45,000 nucleotides of DNA from Glandiceps talaboti (lineage: Eukaryota > Hemichordata > Enteropneusta > Spengelidae). Below, piece by piece: positions 26,747 through 40,251 of this stretch; within the stretch, counting starts at the first letter, position 1; each line of letters begins with the position of its first letter. The stretch is taken from contig NC_135566.1 in assembly GCF_964340395.1 (NCBI RefSeq), positions 1,572,501 through 1,617,500 on the forward strand, given 5' to 3'. A program made the translations under genes and the position numbers. Below the pieces are notes generated by a model that saw only the letters and a program-made list of their open reading frames with translations, ran no database searches and was not told where the DNA came from.

Positions 26747-28109
26747 CTTGTTTCACGGTAAAGAACAACTGCAAACCAGTGGCGTTTTTAATGGCAAAGC
26801 TATCATGTTACGAGTAAACTTTGTAAGCTCTGTCCTTATATCACTATGGCAACGGGAGATTACGATAATTAACCTGGTAAGAGTCTATTCGTAGGTTAGT
26901 AATCGAAATGTTTCTTTACTGAGAACTTTTTTGTTTAAAAGCATGCATACTCATGACCTTTGTGTTCATGTTAAGCAATTTATATTGAAAGTAGTGCAAC
27001 CAATCTAGAAATCTAACTTCAAAGCCGATTAGCGAAAAAAAAAGAAAAAAAGAGGAGTCTGTTTTTTCCACTGTGTACTCTTTCCTTTGATTAGCAACAC
27101 AAGAAAAAGACAACCTATGCGATGCTATATGTAATCCCTACTTGCACTACAGTTCAACTATATTACAACCCAAGTGTGTTGCCACGATGATAATTCCGTA
27201 AAAGCTAAACACTGTAGTGAATATTAAGGTCACACAGCATTTATGCCGAATGTCAGTAGAGAATTAAGATCACACAAAATGTCAATACATATATAACATA
27301 TCTCGATATTGTTTGTAATTTACTATGTGATGTGAATACTAGAATAGAGTAATAAACTATATTGCAATACTTGTAACTCCAATATCACTTTCCATGCATT
27401 AAAGTAACAACTAAACGGCAAAGTATGGACAATTAAATTAATATGTGCACAGTCATTTTGTTTTTGTATTCAAGGTGTTTTCTGCCGGAAACTTGAAAAT
27501 AGACACCCAATAAGAAACTTAATAACGATAACATTCAATCAGGTATACCATGTACCTCTAATAAGGTTAACACTGAGTCGCAAAATGGCTATGCTAGTAA
27601 TACGTAGATACGACCAAGTATTACACGAAGGAAATAAAACTGAAAGACTGAGTTTAGCTTTAAATATTCGTTGTTGAATAATAGGTGAAATCTAGTTTAT
27701 ACCCTTTTTATAGAATAGCTGGATTAGTATGTAATTATACAGTTTAAAATATTCATGTATTGTTGTAGGTTTTTACTGCAGGAATGATTCATATAGATAT
27801 GTAGATATAGTTGATAGTTTCACACCCAATGCTGTTTGTCACGTTTTATGGGTCTTTATGAATTCCTCATACTGTTCACTCTTTACTGTATTAATGACAA
27901 GTTAAGTATCCATTCATCCATGCAGAATGTTCGTATGCATAGGACATTTTACTTCGTGATATTCTAGCCAAACATAGCAAATTATGTTGTCAAAATTATT
28001 GGCGTTATCGTAAAAAGTAAAGTTGTTCATGATTGTCGGTCGCTATGCAAGTAATGACAACTTTGTAGAGTCGCATTAGGCTAGCGTAAATTTGATAGAT
28101 TGATAGATA

Positions 28110-28110
<1 letters not shown>

Positions 28111-28160
<50 letters not shown>
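28111..28160. repeat. (ATTG)n microsatellite
   Basis: Twelve ATTG units, preceded by a few diverged GATAGATT units. Confidence 0.97.
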
Positions 28161-28310
28161 AAAGAAAACAGTTATTACATTACAAACATAGCTACAAGTT
28201 TATATTCTTCTCTATCCTTCAGTATATTCTATTTATACTGTCGACGTTGTCCGAAATCTAAGCCCATTTCTTTCCCTTACAGAACTCGTTGTAATAATTA
28301 AAATACTAAT

Positions 28311-28585
28311 TTGCATATTTATATTGGTTTGATATTTGCATATATACATACTCGCTATGACTATGAAATTATGATTAATTTGCATATTTATATTGGTTTG
28401 ATATTTGCATATATACATACTCGCTATGACTATGAAATTATGATTAATTTGCATATTTATATTGGTTTGATATTTGCATATATACATACTCGCTATAAAT
28501 ATAAAATTATGATTAATTTGCATATTTTATTGGTTTGATATTTGCATATATACATACTCGCTATGACTATGAAATTATGATTGAT
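28311..28585. repeat. Four near-identical 69-bp tandem units
   Basis: Units start at 28311, 28380, 28449 and 28518, each TTGCATATTTATATTGG at its left and GATATTTGCATATATAC inside. Units 1 and 2 are identical or nearly so. Unit 3 has a few A/T changes and unit 4 lacks one base. Every unit carries two TTTGCATA words, the reverse of the POU octamer half ATGCAAA. Open frames across the array in both directions reflect the 69-bp (3 x 23) period. Confidence 0.95.
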
Positions 28586-28933
28586 ATTCCACATATTTCT
28601 TTCTCACCTCTCTATTCCTACTCCAAATTATGAACTTTGAAATAGACTATTAAAGGAGTACTCAATAATATTTAATGAGAAAGTTTATTGAGGTGTTCAG
28701 ATTTAATGTTCGATTAAGATTTATCTTACGATACATTTAAAGGTCAAAGGTCAATGATACCTTTAAAAAGCTATCAGCCTGCTCTGTACAATATTTTAGA
28801 TTGGTCTTTTAAACACACAAGAAATAATGTGACTTGAAGGAAATATGCAAATATCGACATTAATATGCAAACCAAAAACAGTTGAACGGTACTGTTTAGA
28901 CGATGTCCTTATTATGTGTCGAAAATGCTTGTT

Positions 28934-29140
28934 TCAGCAGCTCAGACCACGTAGTGTAGTGGTCTGAGGTTTGAGGCATTTTAGCTGATATGACTTATTA
29001 GGTTCAAGTGCATGAGCAATGGCACTATTTATTGGATCATCTTGTATGATTTTACTATGTTTTCTTTCTACCCAAACTGCCATGTTCACTAAACGACCAG
29101 AGAGCAATGTTAATCCTATCAAGAAAATAACACTTTGCAT
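28934..29140 (-). CDS. Weak candidate small secreted protein
   Basis: Minus-strand ATG at 29140 starts a 68-codon frame. Its N-terminus MQSVIFLIGLTLLSG looks like a signal peptide; a basic and acidic middle (VERKHSKIIQDDP) and two Cys in the C-terminal part follow, ending at TGA. A second ATG fourteen codons upstream in the same frame is less attractive as a start. There is no family match that I recognise and the length is within chance expectation. Its last codons overlap the perfect hairpin at 28941-28968. Confidence 0.2.
   Translation of the reverse strand: MQSVIFLIGLTLLSGRLVNMAVWVERKHSKIIQDDPINSAIAHALEPNKSYQLKCLKPQTTTLRGLSC
28941..28968. repeat. Perfect 10-bp inverted repeat with 8-nt loop
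   Basis: CTCAGACCAC, loop GTAGTGTA, GTGGTCTGAG. The stem is perfect and half GC, which stands out in AT-rich surroundings. Confidence 0.9.
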
Positions 29141-32100
29141 ATTTATGTTAATTATGACCGAACCAGAGTTTCTGTAAATCATGTATGTTAATTATCCGAT
29201 TTGCATATCTTACACAGTTAATAAATATCACTCTTTAATCTTTTTTCATCTTGCAACAGTGAATTGTTTCAACAAAATGAGAAGAAAAATAATATACTGA
29301 CAAAAAAGAAAAGAGTTACAGTAGTGTCATTTCCTTGGTGTTTGTTAGTCAAGATTGGGTTTAGATTTATCGCTGTCCATAAATTTTAATAACATTTTCA
29401 AGATTTTATCAATATTAATTATTGATAATTCGTTAGTCGTGAAATGTAATAGATTGCTTCCTTCACATTCTAAATTCCACACTCTTTAATTTTGAGAGAA
29501 CCAGAAGATATGAGGATAACAACCTCGTCGGGATAACAATTTGGTGTTGAGTATAATATCACCCCGCGGTGGAATATTACTAAATGGACTTCCTGTCCTT
29601 TTCGTGTTTTTATCTGAAATTACTAACCTCCGTTAACGTTATTCGGATTTACTACTGTAACATTCAAAAGTACAACATGACGACCATATTGGTATATAAA
29701 TGGAACCCAGTTGAACACTGGTCGTACAAGATTTGAAAACGTAAATCGTTTGAATCGTGTGAATATAATCCAATAAGAACATATATACTCGTGTCTTTGG
29801 GCGGCTAGCGCGTGTCAATCACAGTCATTTAATAAATATTGCAGGTATTTCGTCATTAGCAGCTGACACTAGACATTGATAAGAAAAATCATACATTGAT
29901 ATAAGTTGAATATAGACTACTTTAAGATGAATTCAACAATAACAACATCTATTAACATCATCGATAGGCAAAAATATCTTTATTTTGAAAAAATAAATGG
30001 CTAGTATATTACAGTCAAATTGAATAACAATATTGACATGGTCATGGTAAATCTAACCATAAGTCGTTATCTGCAATCTAATTACATAATGCCCTTTAAT
30101 TATCAAGTTGACGATCAATTATCTTGATTTCATTCCATGATTTATTTAAGGATTGAATTATCTATCGTTTACATAACGTTCAATTAGTGTACCAATTATA
30201 GTACATCATCAAAACCACCTTGGGATAAGATTGGCAATAACAATGCCAAGTGTATACATTTCAGCCACAATTTCTTCGTTCAATATTTTGTCAACTCTGT
30301 ATATGCAACGTCACAAACTAAGCTCCCATGCACCATCAAGTACTGAAATCATAGTAATGTTTGGGATTAAAAGACTACCCGTACCCTTGACCTGCCATAT
30401 TGATGACGTAATCAATCATCGCACACCAATCTGTATTAGTAGTGAGTGATATGTAAATAATCGCTTTTAGCTACTTTTAAATCAACAATGAATTAGAGAA
30501 ACAAAGTGTACACTAGGTGGTTGTTATAGCGCATGTGATATGTTAACAGTTGAAATGGAAACTTGTCATCTGATGGCAATCCCGATGGAGTACTTTATGT
30601 ATTAGATGACAACTCGGTAACCAATGACAGTCGCGGAAATGGTAGTAGCTATCAATTAAGAAAAATTGACAAGTGGGTATTTGTAAATGTAAAAAGTCAC
30701 GAGCTACATGGAAATATTTTAAAGTGAAATGTGTGAGCTTAATGTCATTGTTGACATAACATTTAATATCATTATTGACTTAGTGGCAAACAAGTTGAAA
30801 TAATGAAACGGACAAAAATGAAGTACTTGTCAACCAGCAACTTCTTGAAAGGAGTTAATTTATGTGTATATTTGTACAACTATAGCACGAATTGTTTTAT
30901 TAATTAGTTAGCTCAAATTGCTTTTGGGACTACTCATTGTTTTCATGAAATTTAGATTTATATCTTAAATAATTTATAATTGTGTCGATGACAGGTTTTA
31001 TTATTTTTTCCTATGTCTGTAACGGATATCAGCCCATTTATCATGGTAAAGAAAAAACACCTAACGTGACGGCCATAATTTATATTTGTAATGTTTACAG
31101 AAACAACACGTACGACTAAACACGACCTTTGACCTAACTAAAGCGAGTCTAATCAATATTCACGTCTGTCTTTCATAATCATTTATCGCTAATGAACAGA
31201 TTATTAGATTTTAACCATGAAAAAAAACAAAAAATGGAACCTGAAAGAGATGAAAACAATCTAATTTAGTAGCTGGTAAATCAGATCAATATACATTATA
31301 ATATCAAATAAAACAGTGACTCTATTTCATGGATACTGGTTTCTGCCGACAACGATCAAAGTTTCATTTTTAGATTGAAAATACGTTACCCAACATTCAG
31401 TGCGATGGATGATAACTGCATATAATAAATGAGCATTATTCGTGAAACAAACGACGCATGCCCCGCTCACTAATCATTGACAAAATTAAAGCGCATTAAT
31501 GAACCATATTGTGCGGCGCGGAAGTAGATATTTTGCCGTATTCTTCTTAATAATACTTCAGTCAAATACCGTTGAAATGAACCCTTTGTAACACCGCCTC
31601 TTCGAAAGCTCATTTACACATACTCAGGCAGTTTATGTTGGAATTAGGATCACAAATTATTTTTGTTTACTCCTCACGTACATCCATTCTAGTTTTACCT
31701 TTTTAATTTGGCAGTGTTGATCGTCATTTATCAAAGTACCATAATAACGGCCAGGTTTATTATCGATAAAAGACGGGATGATAATTGCGAAAATGGTTAT
31801 TTATGAGAATTAACAACCTAGTCGGGATTAATAAACATAACATGTGGAGTAATCATTTGTCATTAAAAACAAAACACATCCAAATATCAAGGTAATAACA
31901 CTTTGTCTACCCAATTACTCTTGTAGATTGGTAGTTAAAGGATTTCAAATATGGTCCAATCAGTTTAAAATTGCAAACATTCAAACTGTCACTTTTCATA
32001 GTATTTTCGATATATCCAACATAATATTGTATGAACGCCTTACACTATATAAATGTCCTTTGAAAAAATTGATTAATTTTCTACCGAAAATGGTCGATTC

Positions 32101-32474
32101 ATTATTTTACAAAAATGGTTTCGTCCGACATCTGCATTGTTGCCCTCGTGTGTCATCTATCTCTGTCTATTGTGTAGTTATTTGTTGTATTTAGTTACTC
32201 CACTTAAATTTTAATCATTAATATGTAGGGTATGCTCATAACAAATACGTTATGAATGTTAAATGTCTGTATTGATAAGTCAGTGAATATCAATAATTGT
32301 ATATCGACGCTACTATTAACTGCTGCTTAGTGTAAAAACAATTTGTGTTCCTTCAAGGTTGGCTTTAGATTAACGAGGAAACCGTCTCTCAATCCGACTG
32401 AGATCGAGGCCGAGGCATCAAAACATGTCATTGGGTTCTCTTATTCAATTCGGATAAAATGAGTAATGTAAAAA

Positions 32475-32563
<89 letters not shown>

Positions 32564-32564
32564 A
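32475..32564. repeat. (CTA)n trinucleotide array
   Basis: About 30 pure CTA units. Confidence 0.98.
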
Positions 32565-35500
32565 ACTACAACGAGCGTTAACTTGGTAACTCACAATTTA
32601 TTTTATTAACACAAGATGTGATTTCATCCGTCCATTGTTTCTCCATTGCCAATATACATAGTAAAGGGTCAGTATCCAGCAATGATTACGTTTTCAGGTG
32701 AAAGAAATTTAGATTCACTTCACGAAGTCGACATTTCGCATTCTTGATATTGTTCACTTTGAAAACATGGATTTCCTTTGGTGTATGTGTGTATTTAAGT
32801 CTATACACCATCTAGGGACGTCGAAAGCAACATGATAAATTAAACGTATTGTAACGTTCTGACACTAACATTTTATAAAGAATACTTTTATATAAGTATC
32901 TAGTGCTGAATAATATTCAAATACTGATATAGAAAGATGTTATGTTAACAAGGGCAAATGTTAATTTTCCTAAAGTGCTGATATTAAAATGCTTTGAAAG
33001 TGGTCTTTACAAGAATAATGCACTTTAGGGACGGAATTTTATTTCAATATGTTAGTGTTTTAGATTTAAGTCTTTTAAAAAACTGATGCCTGTAACAAAA
33101 TAGTAGACTGTACGAGTTTGGATCTGTTTTGGTTTTAGAAATGCCGATGTTATTATTATTTACCATGAAGATGATATAAAGTGTTAGCCATGTTGAATAA
33201 ACACTGGCAAAAGGCATGAATGTTTTACCCTTATATAGTTCAACTATTTCTACGGTGCCTGTTATTCACATGAAATAGATTCCAGTTTTACTCGTGCAAA
33301 ATATGCAATGTAATTCTGGAAGCTTTTTAATGCAAGCACTCTACTTCAAATAGTTCCTTTTTCTTACTCAGAAATGTCAAACAAAGATAGAGTTACGTAC
33401 ATATTGGATTTACTAAAGTACTTATATAACATACCTAGAAAGAAATAGAGCCAAGTGCTTAGTAGGTGCATCTTTTCAGTTGTACTCATTCCTCAGACTA
33501 TGTTAGTATGTATGTATTAAGACTTTCAATTCAGCGACGTTGTATATCTTTATCTTAATAATCTATTGAGTTAAACATACTCTCATTATGTGGACTGAAA
33601 TACCCTTAAAAGCTATCCATAGTCATGATGTAGCCTGCTGTGGGACACAAAGCCAAAAATGTTTTATTTATCAAAGTGAACTCACAAGTATCCTGTTAAC
33701 TTAATCATTAAATGAAGATTTGCTTTCACTAATTTCCGCACTCAGTCCTTTTTATTAGCATAACGACCATTACGCACGAATGAACAAAAATAGCACTTCC
33801 GTAGACTTTCATAGGGAAAGTTCCTATCATCTTGGAAACTGTGATGGAAAGATGTGGATAACAGTGGAACAAGAAGGACTGGTCCTCTTAAATTTCAGGA
33901 AAGACGAAATACGAAACACTTTGTATTCCTGAATCATATGTGTGCTTAAGTGCTGTTTTGTAAAAAAAAAAAAAAAAAAAGTTGCAAACTTTTTATTATC
34001 TATTGAAAGTCGCGATTTTTTTTCAAATACAATATTACAGGTTAGAAAAAGGGTTGTCGTAGATAACCACTTAATACCATTTTCTCCAAAATAGTTGCAA
34101 TTGACTGTGTTATTTTTTATTAGAAAACTTTGTCAAGCTACGAAATTAATATTGTCTGTATTTGTTATTTGTTCAATTTGCAATGTATGTAACCACAAAA
34201 CGAAATCTACAGTATACGCTATTCTTTGAGATTTATAAACAAAGGAACTGTCTCTACCCTATATTTTCTATAGAAATAAAGACAATAGCATACTTATTGG
34301 AAACTCTAACAAAAGTTTGAAAGTGACGTATGCATTGATGTACAGTTGGCTCTACGTTGTACTGTGTTTCTAACAGCTAAACCTAGCTAAGTATTTATTC
34401 TTAAGAATATACCATTTTCAGATTCTCTCTCAGTATTTCAGACAAAGAGCAGGTGTGTTGTATATTTATAGAATTCAATGACTCACTTTGTAAAGCTTAC
34501 ATAATTTCTAACGTTCCCGATTACATTTAAATATGTTTCCATTAAGGACAACATTCGACATCCTTAATCAAAGTGACGCTGTCCAAAGTTTAATGCATTC
34601 ATGTTAGGTCAATGTACGATTCGTTCAAATGCTATGTTAGAATCGGGTAATGTTCTCACAGGCACCTTATAATGTGTTGTTCTAGTAATGATCAAAGTTC
34701 GTTCATCATAACCTGCTCCTCACCTATAGGCTGTGAATAGTATACATTCTGTCTACATTATATTCCTATCAATGAATCACATTTGCATATCATTAAGTAG
34801 GAACAGCTTCTGCATGAGTGAAGAATACTATTCACAGTAATATTACATAATATGCAGTAACCTTACAGCGTGGTAATCACACTACATCCAAATTGTATGT
34901 CTTTCTGTCTTCCTCCTTTTTATGTTCAGAGAGAGTGTAAGACATCACGAGTCCTTTGTACAATATGCTCTAATGACAGGTGATGCATCTGTATGTCATT
35001 ATTACTTAAGAAGCACGCATCATTAGTATTGTAAGTAACTTTTCATGTTAAAATGTTAAAAATAAAACTGAAATGTAGGCTCTGTCTACAAGGAAAGATC
35101 AAACATTACTTAGCAATTATTACCATGAGTCATCAAAAACAATTCTTGTAATATCTTTGTAACAAACAGACGAGGATGTCACGATTTTAAAATTGTCAAT
35201 TCATGCGGTTTATGAAACGCTTTATGTTTCTTTATAATTTCTCTATAAATATGTAGTATTTGTTCAAACAAATTGGAGGATTAAGATTACGCAACTATTT
35301 ATTGAACATCTTTAAAAAAATTCTGTTTAATACTGTTATTATTCAATATTGCAGCCATTTGACGAAATTTGATCAATAAGGCCATCCGACGGTTAAAGTG
35401 CGGCAGTCGTCTCATTCGCCCCTGTGTCCCACACTACGAAAACCTAGTCAGTAACTATGGACGCTCAAACAACACTTTTGATAACAAATTAGGAATTTAC

Positions 35501-35966
35501 ATGATTTACGAAAGATTTTCCCCATGTGAAATTTATCGTCATGCAAATAAGCCAAAAAAAACATGGTGGCCAGGACTTGAGATGAGTACAGATAGTTATA
35601 GTGACAGTAAGTTTGTAAACAAACGACCAAACAAACAGCATTTCCTTTGGGCATGCGTATTGGATAACTACTGAAAGTAGCGATCCCATTGTCATCTGAT
35701 ATTTTCAAAGTTGCTAATTTAAAAGCCACAAATATTTAAAAGAGATAAACGTCTACAATCATAGATTGCATTTGGATTTATTTAAATAGAAATTCAAAGA
35801 AATTTGATAAAAGAAAAAACACTTTGCCATTCTAATTTCTATCCAACAAGCTGTTGGGTATTCTAGTAGATTCACTTGAAGTCATGTTTGATAGTTAGAT
35901 CTTTGTATTAAAAAACTGACAAGACTATCCATGTTTTATTTTACGATTTGTAAATGTTTCGTACCA

Positions 35967-36180
35967 TTTTTAGCACAACTGAACACTGATAAGGTTCAGT
36001 GGTGCTTATGCAAATATGCCTAGCAACAAGACCACGCCCATAGCAACAGCCAAACGATGGTGTATATCGCAAAGATAATAACATTGATTAATGGACAAGT
36101 GAATAAACTTTCAAACAATGTATGCAAATATGCCTAGCAACAAGACCACGCCCATAGCAACAGCCAACGATGGTGTGTAT
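35967..36180 (+). mobile_element. Family 2 hairpin end (copy C) with a 114-bp direct repeat
   Basis: TTTTTAGCACAACTGAAC, a 9-nt loop, GTTCAGTGGTGCT: hairpin 35972-36006 with stems AGCAC and ACTGAAC fully paired. It is followed directly by a block starting ATGCAAATATGCCTAGCAAC that recurs 114 bp later (about 36008 and 36122), nearly identical over some 45 bp including CCACGCCCATAGCAACAGCC. The hairpin matches the family 2 ends at 3.4 and 3.8 kb, but the internal sequence differs. Confidence 0.6.
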
Positions 36181-36790
36181 GGTAAAGGTAACAACAGGGC
36201 TGGATAGGCAACTGGATAAACATTCAGCAAATGAACACCTATACCTAGCATGGATCAGCATGTGGATACATATTTTGAAAAAGTGTACAGTTGTGCTGCA
36301 ATGCCATTGGCGCTATTTTTTGTGTTATACAGACGATAAAATGGGCTATGTGAGATATGTCACTCAATGACCCGCCAGACTTCAGGACGCACAGCCGCTG
36401 AAAGGTCATTCTACATGTCAAATGTACTGATAACAAAGAGACCAGCTACAGGTACAAATCGTTATTCAGTACTGTATTTCAGCTACATGTCTTATGGAAA
36501 GTGTCTGAGGCAGTATATACTTTGACTTTCGACGGCCTACGTTTTGACGTGGACACAGCTTGCATGCACGCACGGTATTGATAAAATGCCCTTCATTTGA
36601 TTCCATTTGATTGTCAGAAATCATATTTTGTATTTACTTGTGAAATTAAAATACATGAAAAACGATATAAGTCCTAATGGATGAAGGTTAAGCTGAACAA
36701 ACACAAGTCAATAGGCCTAGGAGAGATGTAACGTTTACATTAGTTTCCTTGCTGTCAGTCAACAGTAAAAAAGTGACTGGTTCGTTTATT

Positions 36791-37030
36791 GCAAGCACTT
36801 CCCAGAGAAAATATTCTGCCCTCATTCCAATCCATCTTTTTAAGCAGTTTCCTGCGAAAATAGTCTGCTCTTGTCCCAATCCATCTTTTGAAAAAAAAAA
36901 AACATGACAATGTCCTGCCCTCGTCCATCCATCTTTTTATAAGCAGTTTCCAGCCAGTGTCCTCCTTTCCCAGTCGATATTTTTAAAAGCAGTTTCCCGC
37001 CAAAATTGTCTTCGTTCCAATCAATCTATT
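36791..37030. repeat. Degenerate ~50-bp tandem units
   Basis: Five units starting near 36791, 36844, 36895, 36943 and 36989. Most share GCAGTTTCC-GC-AAAAT near the start and TCCAATCCATCTTTTTA at the end. Spacing is 46-53 bp. Confidence 0.7.
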
Positions 37031-37077
37031 TATTTCTCCGAGTTGGCACATTTCATTCGTATTGTTACCTATACGGA

Positions 37078-37200
37078 GAAATTACCCTCCTTTTCAACTC
37101 AATTTGATAATGAGTTTTGAGACTGGGTTATTTATAGTGAAATTACCCTCATTCACCACTCAATACGATTAATGAGTTTAAAACTGGACTATTTTGTAGA
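37078..37200. repeat. 61-bp tandem duplication
   Basis: GAAATTACCCTC at 37078 and 37139. Both units then carry ACTCAAT, AATGAGTTT and ACTGG-YTATTT in the same order. Confidence 0.75.
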
Positions 37201-38761
37201 TGCTATCATACATTGATTTTCCCTAACATGGCAAACGGTTCGAAAAAGATCAACTAGAGTTGCGTGTTGACTGTGAGTTTGTCATTAAACAGACTTTGTC
37301 ACGAAATATGTGCGTCAATAATTGTTTTGATGTGTGTTCCTGTGACAACCCCCGACTGTCACCAAGAAATTATTTCAGTTCCGAATTGTTCAGAAAAAAA
37401 CATTATTAACGGTGAGTTGACGGTCAAATAGCTGTTATACGTCATTAGTATAACTCCCACGCAACAGTGGACTTTTCAAAATGAAATCGCACGCTAGAGG
37501 AATCGCGACATTCATTTTGCTTCAATAGATATAACTCTTCAGTTCCCAAGACGTAAATGTTGATAATTCGATATTAATTTTAAAGCAGCAACTGCTACAT
37601 TAGTTTTGAAAATGTGTTGAAAATAATGATTTCATCGTCATGTCGTCTGCACAGTATTGAATCACCTCATTGTGTAGAAGTAGTAGTACCAAATCAACAT
37701 ATCAAATCAATCCGCACCCAAAAATCAGCGCCCTAGATTAATCATGATTTCAAATTATTACTATATGGGGATAAAATAAACCTTCAATTGACATGTACAA
37801 TGTTAAATTATTGGTATTATAACAATTGTTGCTTATCTGACAGTAAAAGTAATTAATGCCTGAGTTACAGCTAATACAGGTTTAAGGTTGAGATGCACTC
37901 TCGTTGGCCTATATTTTATACTCAACATAATGACCTATAATCCATGTAAATAATTAGAAACGAACCTTGAACTTGTTAGAAGATTAAATTCAGCACAGAG
38001 ACTTCAAATCAACTGACAATCAAACACTTGAATATAAACTCCGAATGACAAATGGCACTAGATCGGTTCTCCTGACATTGTATAAATGATATTGTTCAGA
38101 AGAATTTGTTTTTATTGACGAACGAACTAAACTTAGTAAGTGAAGGGCGGGAAAGAATTTCAAATAGAATTATGCCAAGTTGTCAAACTCGAAGTCAGGA
38201 ACAATTGTCTAGATTTTACCGTATAATTTTTCAAAAGATCTAATTTGATTACAATTTGCCAAAATTTAATTTCGAATTAACATCCTTTGTATGAAAAAGG
38301 CCTTGTCACTAGCCAAATTTCATTTAATTCGTTCTAATAAAGTTCAATTTTCACGTATACATAACTTCGGTTAAATATATATGAAACACTGGTGGGTTCA
38401 GACATGTCTTAGCACAATTACGTTAAGTTGATTCGTTCACGAAGGAACGTGTTTTATTCAATGTATATTTCCTTGAAAATTGCTTAATTTTTCACGGCAT
38501 ATTATATTAGTAACGCTGTACTGTAAATGCACTGTCTAGTTAGAATGAAATGGGTTGAAACGTTTGGTTTATCTTAGCTTTTAGTTGATTAAATACGATA
38601 GGTTTTGAGGAACGAAATTGACGGCAATCTTACTAACTTGATTTGTTGCTATTAGAGGGATTTATGATGCTTAAGTATGATTGGTACCTCATATCCGTGG
38701 CTATTTCTATTTTTCCTTTAACCTAAGGCCTAGGGCACAATCTGTAACAGAACAAGTTTTT

Positions 38762-38802
38762 GTTGTTATTATTATAATTATTATTATTATTATTATTATT
38801 AT
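38762..38802. repeat. (ATT)n microsatellite
   Basis: About 40 bp of TTA/ATT units with two early interruptions. Confidence 0.95.
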
Positions 38803-40183
38803 ACAAAACAAATTTTACTTTTGATTTGTAAAACTTCGATTACAGAAATTCCGAAATGTCTGAAATTCATGAATAAGCTCCAGAAATTTGGAATACAGGA
38901 GTTTGTGCAACTACCTTCTTATAGTACAGGGTTGTATGATGTAGTAGTAGTCCATGATACAATGGTTCTAGAAACGTGACGCCTGGGCCGGGGTTAACAC
39001 CGATAAAATACTTTGGCAAGAATGCTTCATATGCATTGAAATACAGTGAATTCTAGGACAATGTGGCTGCCTTGACGGACGATTAAAACCACAAGTGCGG
39101 TAGTTTTTCCCATATTCTTTAACGCATGTATATAGCATTTTCTACCTGTAACAATCATTGACTTGGTTGGAATCCAGTAGAACATAATTCTTGATGTTAT
39201 CATGTATTACTTTTTATGAATGAGGACCGTACTCACAAGTTTCTGAACGTATTGACGACTATAGAATGTACTATCGCCAAGGTTATCTGAATAAGTGGAA
39301 ACCGTTCACAGACAGGCCAAGTTTTCTTCGGAAAAAGATCAACATATTGTGATAAATATATCTTTGAAAATGAAATAAACAAAATCTAATAATCTTTGCG
39401 AGGTTCTCACTTTAAACTCAACACATACAGGGAGGCATTCGTTTCGTACCAAGATCATACGTATACCATCAAAAGAACACCGGTCTACTAGATGGTCACC
39501 ATGTCACGTATTCAAGACATGTAGACCTGCCATTCCATTTAAAGGGATCCTTGAATTAACTTTCTGTAAGTAATTATTGTCTTCTGAATGAGGTGCTCAA
39601 TTCTGAACCATGTACGTTTGATTTGTTGTTCTAAATGTAGTGAAAATGTACACGTAAGTAGTGATCAGACTTGAAACTGCCTGCAGTCTATTAAATTAAG
39701 ATGCACCAGCTATGTTATATATAGTCACGTATGACATTACCAGATACGAGGAATGATAATTTATGCAGGCCTAGGATTCATTGATATATTGTGTATAGCA
39801 ACGTCACAAAGTCACGTGCAATTTTAACGTATGGAATCTGCAATAGACTATTCAAATGTGTAACTATTTACATTGTAAAAGGCTGTCCGAGTTTTGATGT
39901 AAACTGACTGCATTGTGTAGTCATATAGGAAAGTGTACTTCTGTCAAAACGTTACTTCTATACAGTCGATTATTGATGTAGACGCCCCTGGGAGTAGAGT
40001 CGACCTCACAATTTTATAGTTATATTGTTAACATCATACAGCTTTCCTCATTGCTACAAATTTTGACATCAACGTAACTCTGGGAATATGCCGGTATCGT
40101 TACTGTCAAAATAATGTGAAACGAAACCTCAAATCATGATCCCGAGTTAATCCAACCATCATTCAGCCTTCACAATACACTAC

Positions 40184-40210
40184 CTGAATGATGGGCGCCG
40201 TGGCCGCCAT
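40184..40210 (-). CDS. Candidate first coding exon on the minus strand (MAATAPIIQ)
   Basis: On the minus strand, GTCAAAATGGCGGCCACGG is a YY1-type start context (AAAATGGCGGC), and the frame ATG GCG GCC ACG GCG CCC ATC ATT CAG is followed by GTAGTG, phase 0. A CRE lies 34 bp upstream. Such YY1-plus-start-codon arrangements are typical of 5' ends of housekeeping genes in animals. Downstream exons on this strand (left of 40184) were not recognised, so the product is unknown. Confidence 0.4.
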
Positions 40211-40251
40211 TTTGACCGCGGTGACCTACTTAGAGGAATCGGATGACGTCA
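40203..40251 (-). promoter_or_regulatory. YY1-like and CRE motifs at a minus-strand start
   Basis: GCCGCCATTTTG on the + strand (40203-40214) is the reverse of CAAAATGGCGGC. TGACGTCA (40244-40251) lies upstream of the minus-strand ATG. This is among the most GC-rich patches within several kilobases. Confidence 0.45.

Larger units (their letters stand above)
22695..40183. other. Presumed intron/intergenic DNA
   Basis: Long AT-rich stretch in which no exon could be supported by homology. Separately listed are microsatellites, three tandem-repeat loci, a hairpin element at 36 kb and two weak minus-strand open frames. Long parts (29.2-32.4, 32.6-35.9, 37.2-40.1 kb) show nothing beyond ordinary AT-rich sequence. 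A TATA-like TATATAAA near 29692 has no start codon close by. Confidence 0.35.

Noticed and set aside
28311-28585. CRISPR-like array
   Set aside because: The units are contiguous and nearly identical, with no variable spacers. This is a simple tandem repeat in a eukaryotic genome.
31928-32194. 88-codon + frame after a CTCTTGTAG acceptor-like site
   Set aside because: The translation is irregular with no recognisable motif, and it lacks an ATG start.
35369-35674. 101-codon + frame with a TTG start near a TATTGCAG acceptor
   Set aside because: An in-frame TGA separates the acceptor from the frame, there is no ATG near the start, and no family pattern.
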